Position numbers and translations under genes: made by a program. This document shows positions 36,091 to 48,440 of a DNA stretch of 64,000 bases, piece by piece; the stretch's first letter is position 1; each line of letters opens with the position of its first letter. The notes beneath the pieces are model-generated. The model had not been told where the DNA came from and did no database searches. It was given only the letters and a program-made list of their open reading frames with translations. The DNA is from Azolla pinnata (Eukaryota; Streptophyta; Polypodiopsida; Salviniales; Salviniaceae): contig JBBBWG010026823.1 in assembly GCA_037176905.1 (NCBI GenBank), forward strand, positions 1 through 64,000, in the 5' to 3' direction.

Positions 36091-38061
36091 CTCGAACAAA
36101 GTAAGGCCAACAATTAGATGAATCAATCACATTCATGTTTTTGGATGGCATTTTGTTTACTATGCAGTTTCATTGGCAGACTTGAACGTTAGCCAGTGGC
36201 CCGAAAGGCAAGGTACATAAAGCTCAAATTGTTAGTGTTATCGAAGATAAAGTTTTTGTTTAGTCCTAGGTGAGCTTACTTCTCCTCAATGTGCGTCATA
36301 CCGAAGCTTGTTTAATGAAGTGAAAGCAGAATCACAGCATTAAAAGATCAGGGTATCTACACATCTAGATTTTTTGTTCTTGTTATAGTTTAGGGTCCTC
36401 ATTAAAACATGCATGTTCATTATGGGTATCCAGCTGGTTCTATATTCTAATGGTGTAGACAGCCAATTCATATGTCATTTCCTCGTCACTAATAAGATAA
36501 GCATCGTATGCTTTGCTTCTGTTTTACAGGCAGTGAAGGGTGTGAAAACAATGGTACTAAGGTGGGCTTTTTGGATCTCGTTTTCGTCGAAGTCAGCTCA
36601 AAATAAATGATTAGATTTGTGCCTCTGTCTCACAATCTCTGTTTATTCTGATGATGCCATTGCTTGTGTTCCCTAGTGCATACATCAGAAAATGATCAAT
36701 TCTTAGAAATTGCTTAAAGGTTAATTGGTAGTGTATGTATGCATGTTTGGGTGGATAGAGTCACAGCACAATTTTCATGCCGAGATCTCTGTGCGTGTAT
36801 GTGGATTATCACTGTAAGTCACACTCTTGTTATATGTATCCTCATGGATGTACAGAAATGAGAGACAGACTGAACTGTGCCATAGATCTGACCTTGGTAT
36901 GTGTAGTTAGTGAAATCAAACCATCGATATTATGTTAAATCTGAAAATATTGGAAAGACAGTTACAATCTGATGGTACATTTAAAATACTCATCCACAAG
37001 ATGTTAATTCTAGGCACCACTTTGATGCACATATATTTCTTGCTTGCAGTCTAGCTTGTTTTCTCAAAAATTTTAATATTAGTTATGGCTTGAACCATCA
37101 GCTTCATTTTGATGTGCAAGAAGATGGGTCGTAAAACTATTTGTGTTGGGCTGTTTTTAGCCATGTTTTCTTCTCACCCTACTAACTCTTCTTTGATCTG
37201 AAAGTTGCAGAATTCCACTGTTTTTACCCTTGTTTTCTGCTTATCCTCGGCATCTTTTTATCCGAAGTTGTGGAATTCCACTGTTTTTACCCATGTTTTT
37301 TTTCTTCTTACCCTTGTCATCCGAATAATTCTTCTCTGATCTGAAATTCTCTGCAATCTCATTCTCAATGCCAACTGTATATTCCCTTCTAAATAAAAGA
37401 AAGTTGGAAATCAAAGACCAAGAAGATAATCAAGCATGCTAATAACACGTTTATGTCGAAATATTCAGTAAAAAATTCACTAGAAATGGAACAATTTTAG
37501 GCATTTGAAATAACACATACTTCCAAATCCAACCAAGCATCAAGAGCCCACTATGCTTCAATAATCTTCTTGCCACCTTGTAATCGATAAGGACAAGTGA
37601 AAGGACCCAAACATGTCGCCAAACCATGCTCCACGTCAAAGACCATGAATGATTTTGGAGGCACTCTATCCTCATAAAATTGTCATCTTGGGTACCAAAG
37701 CACAATGGGCTTCAACACCATACACTTTTTGAGAACAATGGAATCAATACATGCTACACGAAGAATCGGCTCAATTGTACATGATGAATCGTTTGGCGTA
37801 GTAAGATGCCATTGTGTTACACGTATTGGATCCGAATCGGCCCCAAATCGGTCTATTTTGAATTGCATATCTACATCGAAACCCACCAAACATAGACAAC
37901 ATGCGATCGGTGTGTTGTCGATTTCGATCGAAAGAAAGAGCCTTAGCTCACGAAATCCTTAGCTTGCAAGCTCATCAAAGTTTTCCATGTAGCATGTAGA
38001 TGTTCCAATTCATGAAGATAATCTTTTGTTTGAACCTTAGAAGTTCTTTTGGAAGAAAGAT
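36091..38061. other. No supported gene
   Basis: AT-rich spacer. A CCACTGTTTTTACCC(A/T)TGTTTT segment occurs twice (near 37215 and 37276), a roughly 60-bp duplication. A minus-strand frame at 37683-37889 (FGADSDPIRVTQWHLTTPND) looks like decayed coding sequence, possibly from a dispersed repeat, but no family is assignable. Confidence 0.5.
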
Positions 38062-41037
38062 ATGGTCTTCTTTGCTCTGTTTCTCTTCCTCTCCCTCTTT
38101 CCCTTGCTCTTCCCCTGCTCCGCCTTCCATGCCTCTGCATTTCCTTCCCCCAAAACGAGCGAAGCCCAATTCATCCGGCAGGTCTCTCACCACGACCCTG
38201 ATGCCAATTCTAGGCCTCTGATCGGGATCTTGTCTCAACCTGGCGATGGCGACCGTGGCCGCATCACCGAGAGGGAAGGATGGAATCCCTCCTCCGTCTC
38301 TTATATTGCGGCTTCCTACGTCAAATTCGTGGAGATGGGCGGTGCTCGAGCTGTCCCGCTCATTTACAACGAACCTGAACACATCCTGCGCCGGGTTTGG
38401 TCCCTTCCCCATCTCTCTTTACGTTTTCCAAACCTCGCTCCGTGTCTTGAACTCCGTGTCTTGAAGCATGGCATTGTGCTGTATGTTTGTATGGATGAAG
38501 ATGTGCAAATAGGCGTGCATGTGTATGCACAAGCATGGTTATGTTTGTCTGCATCTAGATCTATTCCTGAGAATATACATGTGCCTATAGATGAGCATGT
38601 AAGCTTGCATAAATGTGTGTGTGTGTGTGTATCTACAAGCCCCATAATCGGCACATCAGTTCAAGACTGTATGCTTTCAGCCCTCTCAAGTTTGACTCTG
38701 TTAGATTTAATCTCCAAAAAGGCTTTTTTGAGCAATAATCTGACAGTTATCACCCCTTCCATACATATACACACAGACACACAGACACAGACACGCCAAG
38801 ATCTGGTCTCAAATTGACGATATAAATTCTATTTGAATTCATGACTTCAGGGTCAAGAAACTGGTGGCATGTTTTTCTAAGGTTGCAAAGAGTGGAATGG
38901 GATTTACTTTGGCTTTGCAGTACTTGTTAAGCTTTTAAGCTTCTGCCCCACCATATAGCTGCTCTGAAATCCTTGTCATCTAAAGTTTAAAGCATGTTAT
39001 GTTCTGTTCGGCAATACAGTGGTTGGAAAGCGACTTGGCGAATCAAACTCAATTTTTTTCTTGTTTTTATTTTATTTCTGCAGAAATTTGCAGCAGTTAA
39101 TGGGATCTTGTTTCCAGGAGGTGGTGCAAGTCTGAAAGATGGCCCATTCTACGATGTGGCGCAAAAGCTCTTCAAGGTTTGCAAAAATGCAAAATTTTCA
39201 TGATACTGTTGCCTTTGCTATATATGTGTAACATCATATGTTGGTTACCAGGACGTTCCTCGATAAATTGTGGTCATATGTTTTTTCATTAACATGGCAT
39301 ACAAACGTGTAGGCAAAGAGATTAATAGCATCTATGCAGCAATGTGCATGTCATTTTTCTCTATGTCTATATGTAGGTTTTTGTTATTTATTTATTTATG
39401 TATTTATATGTATATGCAGATGGCTTTAGAGGAGAATGAGAGTGGGAACTATTTTCCAGTTTTCGGGACCTGTTTGGGGTTTGAACTGTTATGTATCATA
39501 GTTTGCCAGGTATGGATAGCTGTATGTCTCATTATACTGTATAGTATAAACCATGCTGACTTTTTTGTTTGATTCTTACCGCAATTTAGGATCATAATGT
39601 TCTTGAGAGATTTTCTGCATGGTCGCATCCTGCACCGCTGTACTTCGAGAATGAATGGGTGAAACAGCGTAACATGTTCAAATGGCAAGGATTATCTAAA
39701 CACACTCATTGTTCTAGTTCTCTTTTTGCATCATGATTAACGTTTTTGACATTTACATGCTCTATTATTTTGCTCTCTTGGTTATTCTTTGAAGTTTTTT
39801 TTGTTTTGAGGCCCAAGGAATATATTCCTAAATTTAGCTCAAAATCTTTGTTAGGTTTCCTCCAGAAATTATTGATAAGGTGGAAACAGATAATCTTACG
39901 ATGGAGAACCATCGGGTTTGTAGATATCATGGAAATTTCATGAATGCATTTTAGGTTATGGCTGTTTCTCAAAGTATCTTTTTTGCTGCCAGTTTGGTAT
40001 TTCGCCAGAAAACTTCACAGCAAATGCTGCACTTTCTGGCTTCTTCCGAATCTTAACCACTAGCCCTGATAAACAGGGCAAGGTATTAAAAACATCTTTA
40101 CAACATGTGTAACTGCATTTTGTTAAGCTTTTTATGTTCAGGAGTTTTGGGCGTTGGTTAAAAGTTAATAGGGTTGGGTCTAGGGCCAACGGGAATGAAG
40201 AGTTAGGGTAAGACAAGGGTCAGTTTGGATTTGGAGTTAGTGTTTAGCTTTAGGATTACGTTTGGGGGTCACCGTTGCAGCTAGCATGCAATAGAAAAAT
40301 GGATTTTATACGTATGTACAATATCGTGTAGGTATATGTGTCGACAGTTGAAGGACGGAAATATCCTGTCACAGGTGTTCAGTGGCATCCAGAGGTAGGT
40401 ATTATCCCATGAAAAGCCTTACTTAATATATAAAGCTGCTTCAACTTAATATGTGTTTACAAGTTGTTTCTTTTATGGGTTGCAGAAGAATGCTTTCGAA
40501 TGGGGGATATCAAACATTCCTCATTCTGCTGAGGCGATCCAATTGTGCCAGAGTGTGGCAAATTTCTTTGTAAGGTATGTTTATAACAATTTAGTGTAGT
40601 GTTGCGGATTCAACACGGTTGGCATTAAATTATAGCTTCAAAAGAAAATTGTCATTCGCGTATCAGAAGAACTTCTTACTAGACATTGGGCAGTTTTTAA
40701 AACGGTGTAATGATTTGCTGTATGCAAATATATCATTTATTTGTTTGAATGAGTGATATTCACAATAAAAAAATGATACATACCAGTGAAGCGAGGAAGT
40801 CGCGTCATAAGCCAAGTGGGAACGATGAGGAGGATTTTCTCGTGTACAATTATAGTCCTTACTACACAGGAAAGGACAGGTAGACGTTTGTTCTATATAT
40901 ACATTCAATTTTCTCCCAGTATTGACTGTTGATACTTTGTTTCTTCTCTTTCAATTCTCATCAGGGTTTTGATTTTGGGTCTTCCTTTCAACAGGTCAGG
41001 GAACTTTGATCAATCCTATGTCTTTTTACAACCATAA
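38062..41037 (+). CDS. GGH: Gamma-glutamyl hydrolase (folate polyglutamate hydrolase), 10 exons
   Basis: Exons 38062-38394, 39084-39176, 39420-39509, 39590-39684, 39855-39915, 39993-40082, 40332-40394, 40486-40574, 40787-40879, 40995-41037; 349 residues, the usual plant length. It has an N-terminal signal peptide (MVFFALFLFLSLFPLLFPCS), then PLIGILSQPGD, SYIAASYVKFVEMGGARAVPLIYNEP, GILFPGG, the nucleophile elbow GTCLGFE with Cys160, ENHR|FGISPENF, and VQWHPE with His273. The peptidase C26 fold removes gamma-linked glutamates from folates and antifolates; plant enzymes act in the vacuole. Intron 4 uses a GC donor (TG|GCAAGG at 39685) with a normal AG; the split codon then gives NMFKW|FPPEI as in relatives. 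For the last exon an upstream acceptor near 40962 is possible, but the chosen one gives the shorter, family-like C-terminus. Confidence 0.96.
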
Positions 41038-42555
41038 ATTCGGCATGCTTTTCATGTAATAATCTATTCACTATCTCATCTCTCATTGCTGGCTGAAAAT
41101 CTAAATGGCTCGATAAAATGAAAGGATTGATCGGCCAAACTTATCATGTATAAGCCTTTAAAAAGACTCTTTCCAATGAATGATGCAATGTCTGCAACAA
41201 CCAAAGAGCCCAGAAACCTAAACCCTAAGAAACCCCTACTTTGAGCGCAGGGAAGGGTAGATGTAAAACTTGACCATCGGCCCCAACCAAGTAATCAGTA
41301 CATGTATGTATATTACATGATCGAAACTCTGTTGTAAATATATCTTGTAACGTAGCCACATCAATTCAAATTCAACGAGAAAGACAACCTGATCTTATAT
41401 GCATTCATCGCTCGAGATATATTTCAACCATGGTCACTAAATCATGAGACAATTCTCTTTTTGCCTTCCCAAGTGAGCTGGGGCTTGAAAGCCACCGAAA
41501 AGTAGGGCTTGAAGGCACAGCTCAGCTTAGCTTTTGGTTGGTAGCTTTTACAAGATTCAATACTTCCATAGATTGCTATACAGAAGGATATGGAATCTAT
41601 CAGGAAATGAGGGTCCTGTGCATAATGCAATGCAAACTGCCCATAGTACATATAATCGATGCACAAAGTAAACCCAATTGCAACAGGGTGAGAGGCTTTG
41701 AGCATTGAAAGGTGGTTATGATACCTTAAGAAGTTGCACACAAAGCCTGTATTGCAATTAAAGAGCATGTAATTCGTATTTGTTCAATACACTGCAGGCA
41801 TTGCAAATGTTTTGTTCTTTCCAGCATATTAGCAAGATCAATAACTAAGATGAGCTTATTGTAGTCTTTTTTGGTACTTTGTTCCTACTAAGAGGTAGAG
41901 GACGCAAGAAAAGTGGAGTATCATGCTCCATATGCTTCGGTTTCGGAAGAGAACAAAAGATGCTCTCATTTGGATCTTGCAGCAGCATAGGAATCGCTGT
42001 GATCCCATGCCTGATCGATCTGCAGGGCCTTTGCCGCAAAAAGTCTTATATATTTTCTGCACATCTCTTTCCAAACCTTTTCCCTCTGATTTCAAATGCT
42101 GATATACAAAGCACCTGTGATGACTCAGAGCACCCACCATCTTTTATGCCTGTAATCAGTTTGTTAAACCATAAAATCGCCCAACAAACCATAGATCTGC
42201 TCATTTTGTGCAGCATTGTATATCTCTTATATATATATATAGATAGATATATGTACAGATTTTGGCTGCACTGTATGTACCATGGTGTGTGCCAGAGCGG
42301 ATCATTGTTATGTATGCATCTGGGCGATTGAAATGGCAAGATTGGAGCAGGTACAAGCAGAGGAGCTGTACATTGCATATGGCCCAACATGGCTTTTCAT
42401 CCTCAACAACAGGATGCGGTTGACCTGTGAGAGGTCTTTCGGGCAGTGTGATTTGATGCTCCAGAAGCGCAGGAAAACAGACAGAGGTTTTAACTACAAG
42501 CCAGTGATGATTCTTGACAAGGGCAGAAAGATCGATAGTTGGACCATCTGAGCAA
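41038..42555. other. No confident gene; one coding-like ORF at its end
   Basis: Mostly 3' flank of the hydrolase. A plus-strand frame ending at 42551 reads MARLEQVQAEELYIAYGPTW and continues RMRLTCERSFGQCDLMLQ...; it looks like real protein sequence but is short and unplaced. A TATATA/AGAT run lies near 42227-42250. Confidence 0.45.
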
Positions 42556-42559
42556 AAAT

Positions 42560-42800
42560 CTCAGGTTTCAGGGCCTAGGGGCTTAGGGTTCAGGGCCCAA
42601 GGTTTAGGGTTAGGGTTAGGGTTAGGGTTAGGAGGCTGTAGTAGGGCTTCTTTCAGGGCTTAGGGCTAGGGTTAGGGTTCAGGGCTCAAGGTTTAGGATT
42701 CAAGAGCTTAGGGTGTAGTGCTGTTCTGTCTTTCCTTCTAGATTTAGATAGGCTCTAAACCCTAAACCCTAAACCCTAAACCCTAAACCCTAAATCCTAG
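42560..42800. repeat. Inverted interstitial telomere repeats, (TTAGGG)n ... (CCCTAAA)n
   Basis: GGTTTAGGG leads into four tandem TTAGGG hexamers at 42603-42632. After about 120 bp with scattered GGGCTTAGGG and TTAGGATTC variants, five CCCTAAA heptamers follow at 42755-42797. The two arrays point towards each other, G-strand first, then C-strand. The left one is the hexamer type and the right one the plant heptamer type. Confidence 0.93.
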
Positions 42801-44030
42801 CTCCTAGCTCCTAAAGCCTCACTCCCTATACATATCTATTTGTATGTAGTCAGTGTGCATTGACCTTGAAATGCTGTCATGACTTTTTCATCTTCTGGAT
42901 TGATTTCTTTCCTGCAATTTCTGACCAATTCCCCTTTCTTTGTTTGTGTGTGATCTTGATTGATTGCCCAAAACAACGAAAAACCAACTACAACACAATT
43001 CAGTTTCCATTGTAAAAAGAATGTGGTGAAGAAGAAGAAGAAAGAAGAGGAAGAAGAAACAACCCCCTTCCACACATTTTTTTGGCGGCGCATTTCAATG
43101 CTATCCTTTTTTCCCTCTGCAATTTGCATTGAAATCTGATTCGATTTTTATCCCAGTTTTTCATTCCATTTTACGGTCAAGTCTACCTTTCAAATCATCT
43201 TTGTTTCTGTGGATTTAAGTTCTTAATTTCTGCTTTTTCCATCCTGTAAAGAGATCAGTGTTCTGTATCAGTTTTAATTTCTTTGCTTTTGCTTTGCCGC
43301 ATGTGCTTCGTTTCTCTTTAATCGCTTCTTTCTACATGAATTTTCTTTTTGTCTTTATGATTAGATCCATCTCAAACGCATTTTAATTCTTAGCTTTGGT
43401 GGCATAATCATGCGGTTTTATTTTGGTATTCTATTCTACTTGGTCGTAGATCTGATCAAAATTAAGGGTTGAACTTGATCTGATTCGTGAGTAATCAACC
43501 ACAGGGCCCAAATTAATTACGCTCTTAATCCCCACCGCGATTAGCGAGTCGAGAGAGGATCTGCTTAATTATGCCCTTGAAAAATCCAAGGCATAAATAA
43601 TCTGGGCACTGATTCATGGATGATCAGTGCAGCATAATTAGCTATCCTGATTCGTGGGCAATTAGATGATGATGATGATTGAGCCACGTACTAATTAAGG
43701 AGCCAGATTCATTGGCAATCGGATGCGGAGTAATTAAGGAGCCAAATCCGGCGGCAATTAGAATGAATTTGCAATTACGGCGCTTTGATTAAAGGTTAAT
43801 AATGGGCGTGTGAGGATTAGGATTAGCACCTCGGAAATCTCATCAGAGGAAGGCAGGAAAAAAAAAACAAACCAGGAGTGATTATGTGTATATACATCGA
43901 GAGATTAACTCATCGCCATGTTAATTAACCGCGATCGATTAATGGGTTGTCGTCGATTAATGCGATTATAATGTCGCATTGGAACGATTAGTGCCACGGG
44001 CCTTACTCTAATGACCGATCATCGAGGGCG
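42801..44030. other. No supported gene; AT-rich spacer changing to GATTAA-rich DNA
   Basis: Up to about 43450 this is ordinary AT-rich sequence with a GAAGAA run near 43027. Beyond that the words GATTA, TTAATTA and GATCAG become very frequent, continuing through the OVATE locus. Confidence 0.6.
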
Positions 44031-44033
44031 CGG

Positions 44034-44243
44034 GAGCTGATTAATCGCCTTAATCAGGCACAGCGCCGCACCTCATCATCATCATAATCAGCATCGTAAT
44101 CATCATCACAATCATAATCATCATCATCTGGAGCTGATTAATCGCCTTAAAATCAGGCACGGGCGCCGCACCGAATCATCATCATCGTCATCATCCTCTG
44201 GAGCTGATTAATCGCCTTAATCAGGCACGGCGCCACACCGAAG

Positions 44244-44278
<35 letters not shown>

Positions 44279-44290
44279 CCATCACCATGA
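44034..44290. repeat. ~80-bp tandem repeat with ATC runs, 3' of the OVATE gene
   Basis: GGAGCTGATTAATCGCCTTA then ATCAGGCACGGCGCCGCACC occurs three times (about 44034, 44131, 44200), each followed by a CATCAT run. A long CATCAT tract ends at 44280. It begins about 80 bp past the OVATE stop codon, likely in the 3' untranslated region. Confidence 0.92.
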
Positions 44291-44371
44291 TCAGATTCAT
44301 CAGATTCATCAGGGGAATCTGAAGAAGATCCAAATCCCGACGACGACGACGACGACGCCGCCATAGATTCG

Positions 44372-47300
44372 CTAACAGCCGATCGATCGGCGATAATATC
44401 CGGCGCTAGTGCGGCGGAGATCGGACCATGCCTCAGCGAAGGCGGTGAGGATGAGGCCATGGAGAGCACGAGGGTTGAGCGCGAGGTAGCACTGAAGGAG
44501 CTCGATGGCGACGGTGGCGGGGGAATATTCCGCGGCGGGGGAATATTCCGCGGCGGGGGAATATTCCGTTGCGGGGGAATATTCCGCGGCGGGGGAATAT
44601 TCCGTTGCGGGGGAATATTCCGCGGCGGGCGGCGGCGGGGGAATATTCCCCCCCGGCGGCGACGCCGTGATCGCCATCGACATCACGATCGACAGCATCT
44701 CGGCCATCGATTCCCTGAAGTCTCGCCCGGGATCGTTGCTCCAGATCTCCACCGCCTGCACCACGCCGCCGCCGCCGCCGCCGTCATCGTCCCCGAGAAG
44801 ATTCTTCCTCGGCTTCCGCCGCCGCCGATGATCCCCCGAATCTCGGGGAATATTCCCCGGCCCGATGCAGTAGCCGCGGGGAATATTCCCCGCCGCCCGA
44901 TCCCCTTCCGCGCCTTCTCCTCCGTCTTCCCCCGATCGGCCTCCAGCACCGGAGCTGCAACCTTCCCGCGGCTGCGGAATCTTCTTCTTCTTCTTCTCCT
45001 CCTCTGCCCCCGCGGAATCCGCGGCGGAATCTTCCCGCGGCCGCGGAATCTTGCCGGGGGAGATTCCGCGGCGGAATCTTCGACCCCGGCCGGATCCGCG
45101 CTTGATCTCCTTCCGATCCTTCTCCTTCCCCCGCGCCGCATCTTCGTCGATCGCATCAGTATCACTGCCGCCGCTGCTGCTAGAAGTGCTTGCATTGTCA
45201 TTACAATCTGTAGTACTGCTGCCCGCCGCGGCGATCACGATCATCGAATCGCAGCTGCGCCGCCGCCTCGGTGCAGCAGCTTCGATCGCGTGATCGCTGC
45301 GTTGCTTGACGCCGATCCGCCGATCGGATTCCCGGGGACTGATGATTGTGCTGCACCTCGCCGATGATGCGAGATTCGATATCGTCACTAGCTGCGCCGG
45401 TGCTGCAGATCTTCTCCGATCGCTTCTTCTTCTGCCGGCGTGGAGCTGCTGCAGATCGGCATCGTGGATGATCCGCAGCTCCCGCGGGTATAGTAATAAG
45501 CTAGCTGCAGTATCACGATCACGCGGCGATGTATATTGCAATGGTTTGCCCGCGGCGTCGCCAATCGTCATCGGATCCGCGAGCCGATCGTCGTCGACGA
45601 TGCTCAGCTTCCGATCGCGATGCAATCGCTTGAACTTTGCATAGTTTGTGGTGTAATCAGTGCTATTAGCACCCTCGCGGAGAATCGTTGCCGCGCAATC
45701 CGTGGTACTAGTACAACGGATCGATGCTCCTCTGATCATCGAAGAAGAAGATGAAGAAGATCGATCGCCATCGCCATCGCCATCGCCATCGATGCTTTTG
45801 CAGCTATATTGCTCTTTGCAGAGCAGTGAATCTGCAGCAGCTGGCCTACTATGATCATCGAAGCTTGGCCCGATCCGCAGCCCCGGCGATCTCGCTGCAT
45901 AATTAGCACTAGCAGTACTCTTCCTGATTATGTCCCATGATCTGGTTCTACTGCCCCTTAATCTCCTTTGCCCATCGACTGTAATCAGCGCCTGCGATGT
46001 GATCCGCGGATCATTCCCAGCGCAATCTAGATCGTCGCTAATCGCGTGATTAGGACCCCCGGTGCCGCCGATGATATTGCGATCGCGGCCAATGCGCCCG
46101 CAATCTCTGACATTGCGATGCTGCATCTTCGCCGTATCATGGGCCAGTACTCGTGCACGATACTGATCGGCATCGATGTCGATCCTGATTCTGTCGCTAT
46201 CCCCGATACCAGATTCGATCCTGATTCTGTCGCTATCCCCGATACCAGATCCGATCCGATCAGCGAGAACATTATCATCGCTCGCGGTATGAATCGAGCC
46301 GCCGTTCGCGAGTCGATCGGCCGCACCCGCCGATCCGAGATTGCCGGTAGCCGCACGATCGGGAGGACTAATCGATGCGATCGCATCATCGGCATGATCT
46401 GGGCCGCGGATCAGCGCGGATCCGGCACCGAGATCCTTATCGAGATCCTTATCGCGATTCGCGGAATCGGCGCGATCTGCAGATCGATCGCCGTCGCCGA
46501 GGATCTGCATCCCGCCGATCATTGATGCCCCGGGCGTGCTGATCTGATGATGATCGGTGGGTGGTATGATAGGGCTATTGTGCGGATAATTGCTGCTGCT
46601 ATTCTTGAGATATCTCATCACTTCCTCGCTAATTCTGTCAGGATGATCATAATGCGTTGAATTCTGATCATCACCCAAGCCACAATTAGCTGCTGCAGGT
46701 GCAGCGCTGCAATAGTCTGCAGGCTGCCGGATGATCCCACCGATGTTCCGAGACAATATGAATTCCCTCAGTATCGCAGATCTAATCGGATCGTCCCCAT
46801 CGTCGCCGTCGTCGATCGTGCTGCATAATTTGGCCCTCGAACCATAATTACGACCGTTGCGATCGGCCCTCGATCGATGTTTCACGCTGCGTGATTGTTG
46901 CTCAGCTGCATCGATCGAATCGCTGCTGCCGCATAAGTTGCGATCGATCGCCGCATCAATCGCGATCGCATCGTCGTTGATGGCGCCGATTATGATCGCC
47001 GGCGGCGCTCGATCCGAGCTTCCTGAGGTAGAGATCGTGGAGCGCGAATCGTAATTAGTGGACCCGTGATCATCGATTAGTCGCCGATCGAACGATCGAG
47101 TGCACGATTCATCATCCGCGGCCGCCTCGCGATCGATATCTGCAGCAGCATTGTGTGGATAATTACTGATCAGAGAACTACAAATTAGCATGAGCGCAAT
47201 CCAACGAGTGCCTACCTGCCTGCTTGATCACACGGTAATTAGCACGAGCTGATGGGTGATTAAGGTGTTTCGCAGGAGCAACGATGCGATAATCATCGTC

Positions 47301-48023
47301 TGCAGGAGTACTAGGAATCAGCTGATGATGATGATGATGATCCGGATCTGACACGAGATCAAGGCTATGGTGATCATCATAATTAGCACCTGATTTAGCG
47401 TCAGGGAAATCATCACGGTGCAGCTTGACCCCATAATCACTGTCATTAACAAGGGCTCTTAATCTCCTCTCCAATTCTCTCACATCAAAGGCTGCTGCAT
47501 TGCTTGATTTCATTACAACCTGCCCCTTCTGCATGTTCTGATGATCCTCCTCCTCCTCCTCCTGATCCGATCTAGCCATATCTGTGACGCTGTAACTGAA
47601 GCTGGTACTGGGGGCGTAATCAGATTCCATATTGCTAGCGAGATCTAATTGGTGATAATTAGTAGATCCGGTGGCATCGGCGAGCTCTGGATTAGTAAGA
47701 CCATTAAGGGGATTCGGAGGGATTAAGGAAGGATTAGGGCCTGCTAATGACATCCTAGGCTGGTTATAAATGAGAAGTAGCGCTAGGTCAGGGCTGCTGA
47801 TTGGGGCTGCTGATGATGATGAAACCGACGCAATGTCGGTGTTGAGCGGAGATAACGTGGGATTAGTGGCGCGATTAGCGTGATGAGGATCGGATGTCTT
47901 ACTAATATCATTATAATCCTCTCCGATTCTATCTGTATTAAGATTAGCTTGCGGATGATGGTGATTGATCTTACTAGTAGGGCTATGGAGCCAATGTGAG
48001 AGCTTGAAACGGATTTTCCCCAT
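44372..48023 (-). CDS. OVATE family protein, unusually large, repeat-interrupted OVATE domain
   Basis: Model: exon 1 48023-47216, a 76-bp GT-AG intron, exon 2 47139-44372; phase 1 matches and the protein has 1191 residues, against 200-450 usual for the family. The N-terminus MGKIRFKLSHWLHS resembles the MGxYRFRLSDM start of OFPs. The C-terminal OVATE domain is clear: DPGRDFRESMAEM (about 1072-1084) and ELLQCYLALNPRALHGLILT plus AFAEAWSDL (about 1149-1177). OFPs repress transcription with TALE homeodomain partners and shape organs. Between these helices 52 extra residues of (A/T)EYSPA repeats are inserted. The middle 800 residues are rich in Asp, Ile, Ser, Arg and Ala, mirroring the GATC-rich DNA. 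OFPs are usually intronless, so the small intron is the weak point; without it the frame ends at 47178 and the OVATE domain is lost. Confidence 0.8.
44510..44665 (-). repeat. 18-bp coding minisatellite inside the OVATE domain
   Basis: About six tandem units GGCGGGGGAATATTCCGC (plus strand), period exactly 18 bp, alternate with a GTTGC variant. Each unit holds two palindromes, GGAATATTCC and CCGCGG. In the gene it encodes the six-residue repeat EYSPA(A/T). Flanking GGGGAATATTCCCC copies near 44640, 44850 and 44882 show that the motif also spread along the gene. Confidence 0.96.
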
Positions 48024-48025
48024 GT

Positions 48026-48440
48026 TTAGCGGCTAATTACCAGCTAAAACTACCTAAGATTCTACAAAACAGTATGATCAGTGGGTAACTAGCAGCTACA
48101 ATTACCTAAGATTGTATGGAAGAGGATCAAAAACAACATGCTTGGCAGCTAATTTAGCAGCTATTATAATTCCCTGAGATGAATCTATGGAAGAGTATCA
48201 AAGCAGCATGTTTAGCGGTTGATTACCAGCTACAATTTACCAGTAAGATATCTATGGAAGAGGATCAAAACAGTATATGCTTAGCGGCTAATAATCACCA
48301 ATGATTCGATGGAAGAGGATCAAAACAGCATGTTTAGAGGTTGATTACCGAAGATTCTAGGGAATTAGAGGATCAAAACAGCATGCTTAGCGGCTAATTA
48401 GCAGCTACAATTACCTAAGATTGCGGATCAAAAAGACCAT
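48026..48440. repeat. ~65-bp tandem array directly upstream of the OVATE start codon
   Basis: About six diverged copies of GCATG.TTAGCGGCTAATTA, CAGCTACAATTACCTAAGAT and TATGGAAGAGGATCAAAACA abut the OVATE ATG. The array therefore makes up the predicted 5' untranslated region and proximal promoter. Confidence 0.9.

Noticed and set aside
44372-47191. The 939-residue frame as a gene of its own
   Set aside because: Its start lacks the OFP N-terminus, which is found in frame-compatible exon 1 just upstream; a short intron joins both better.
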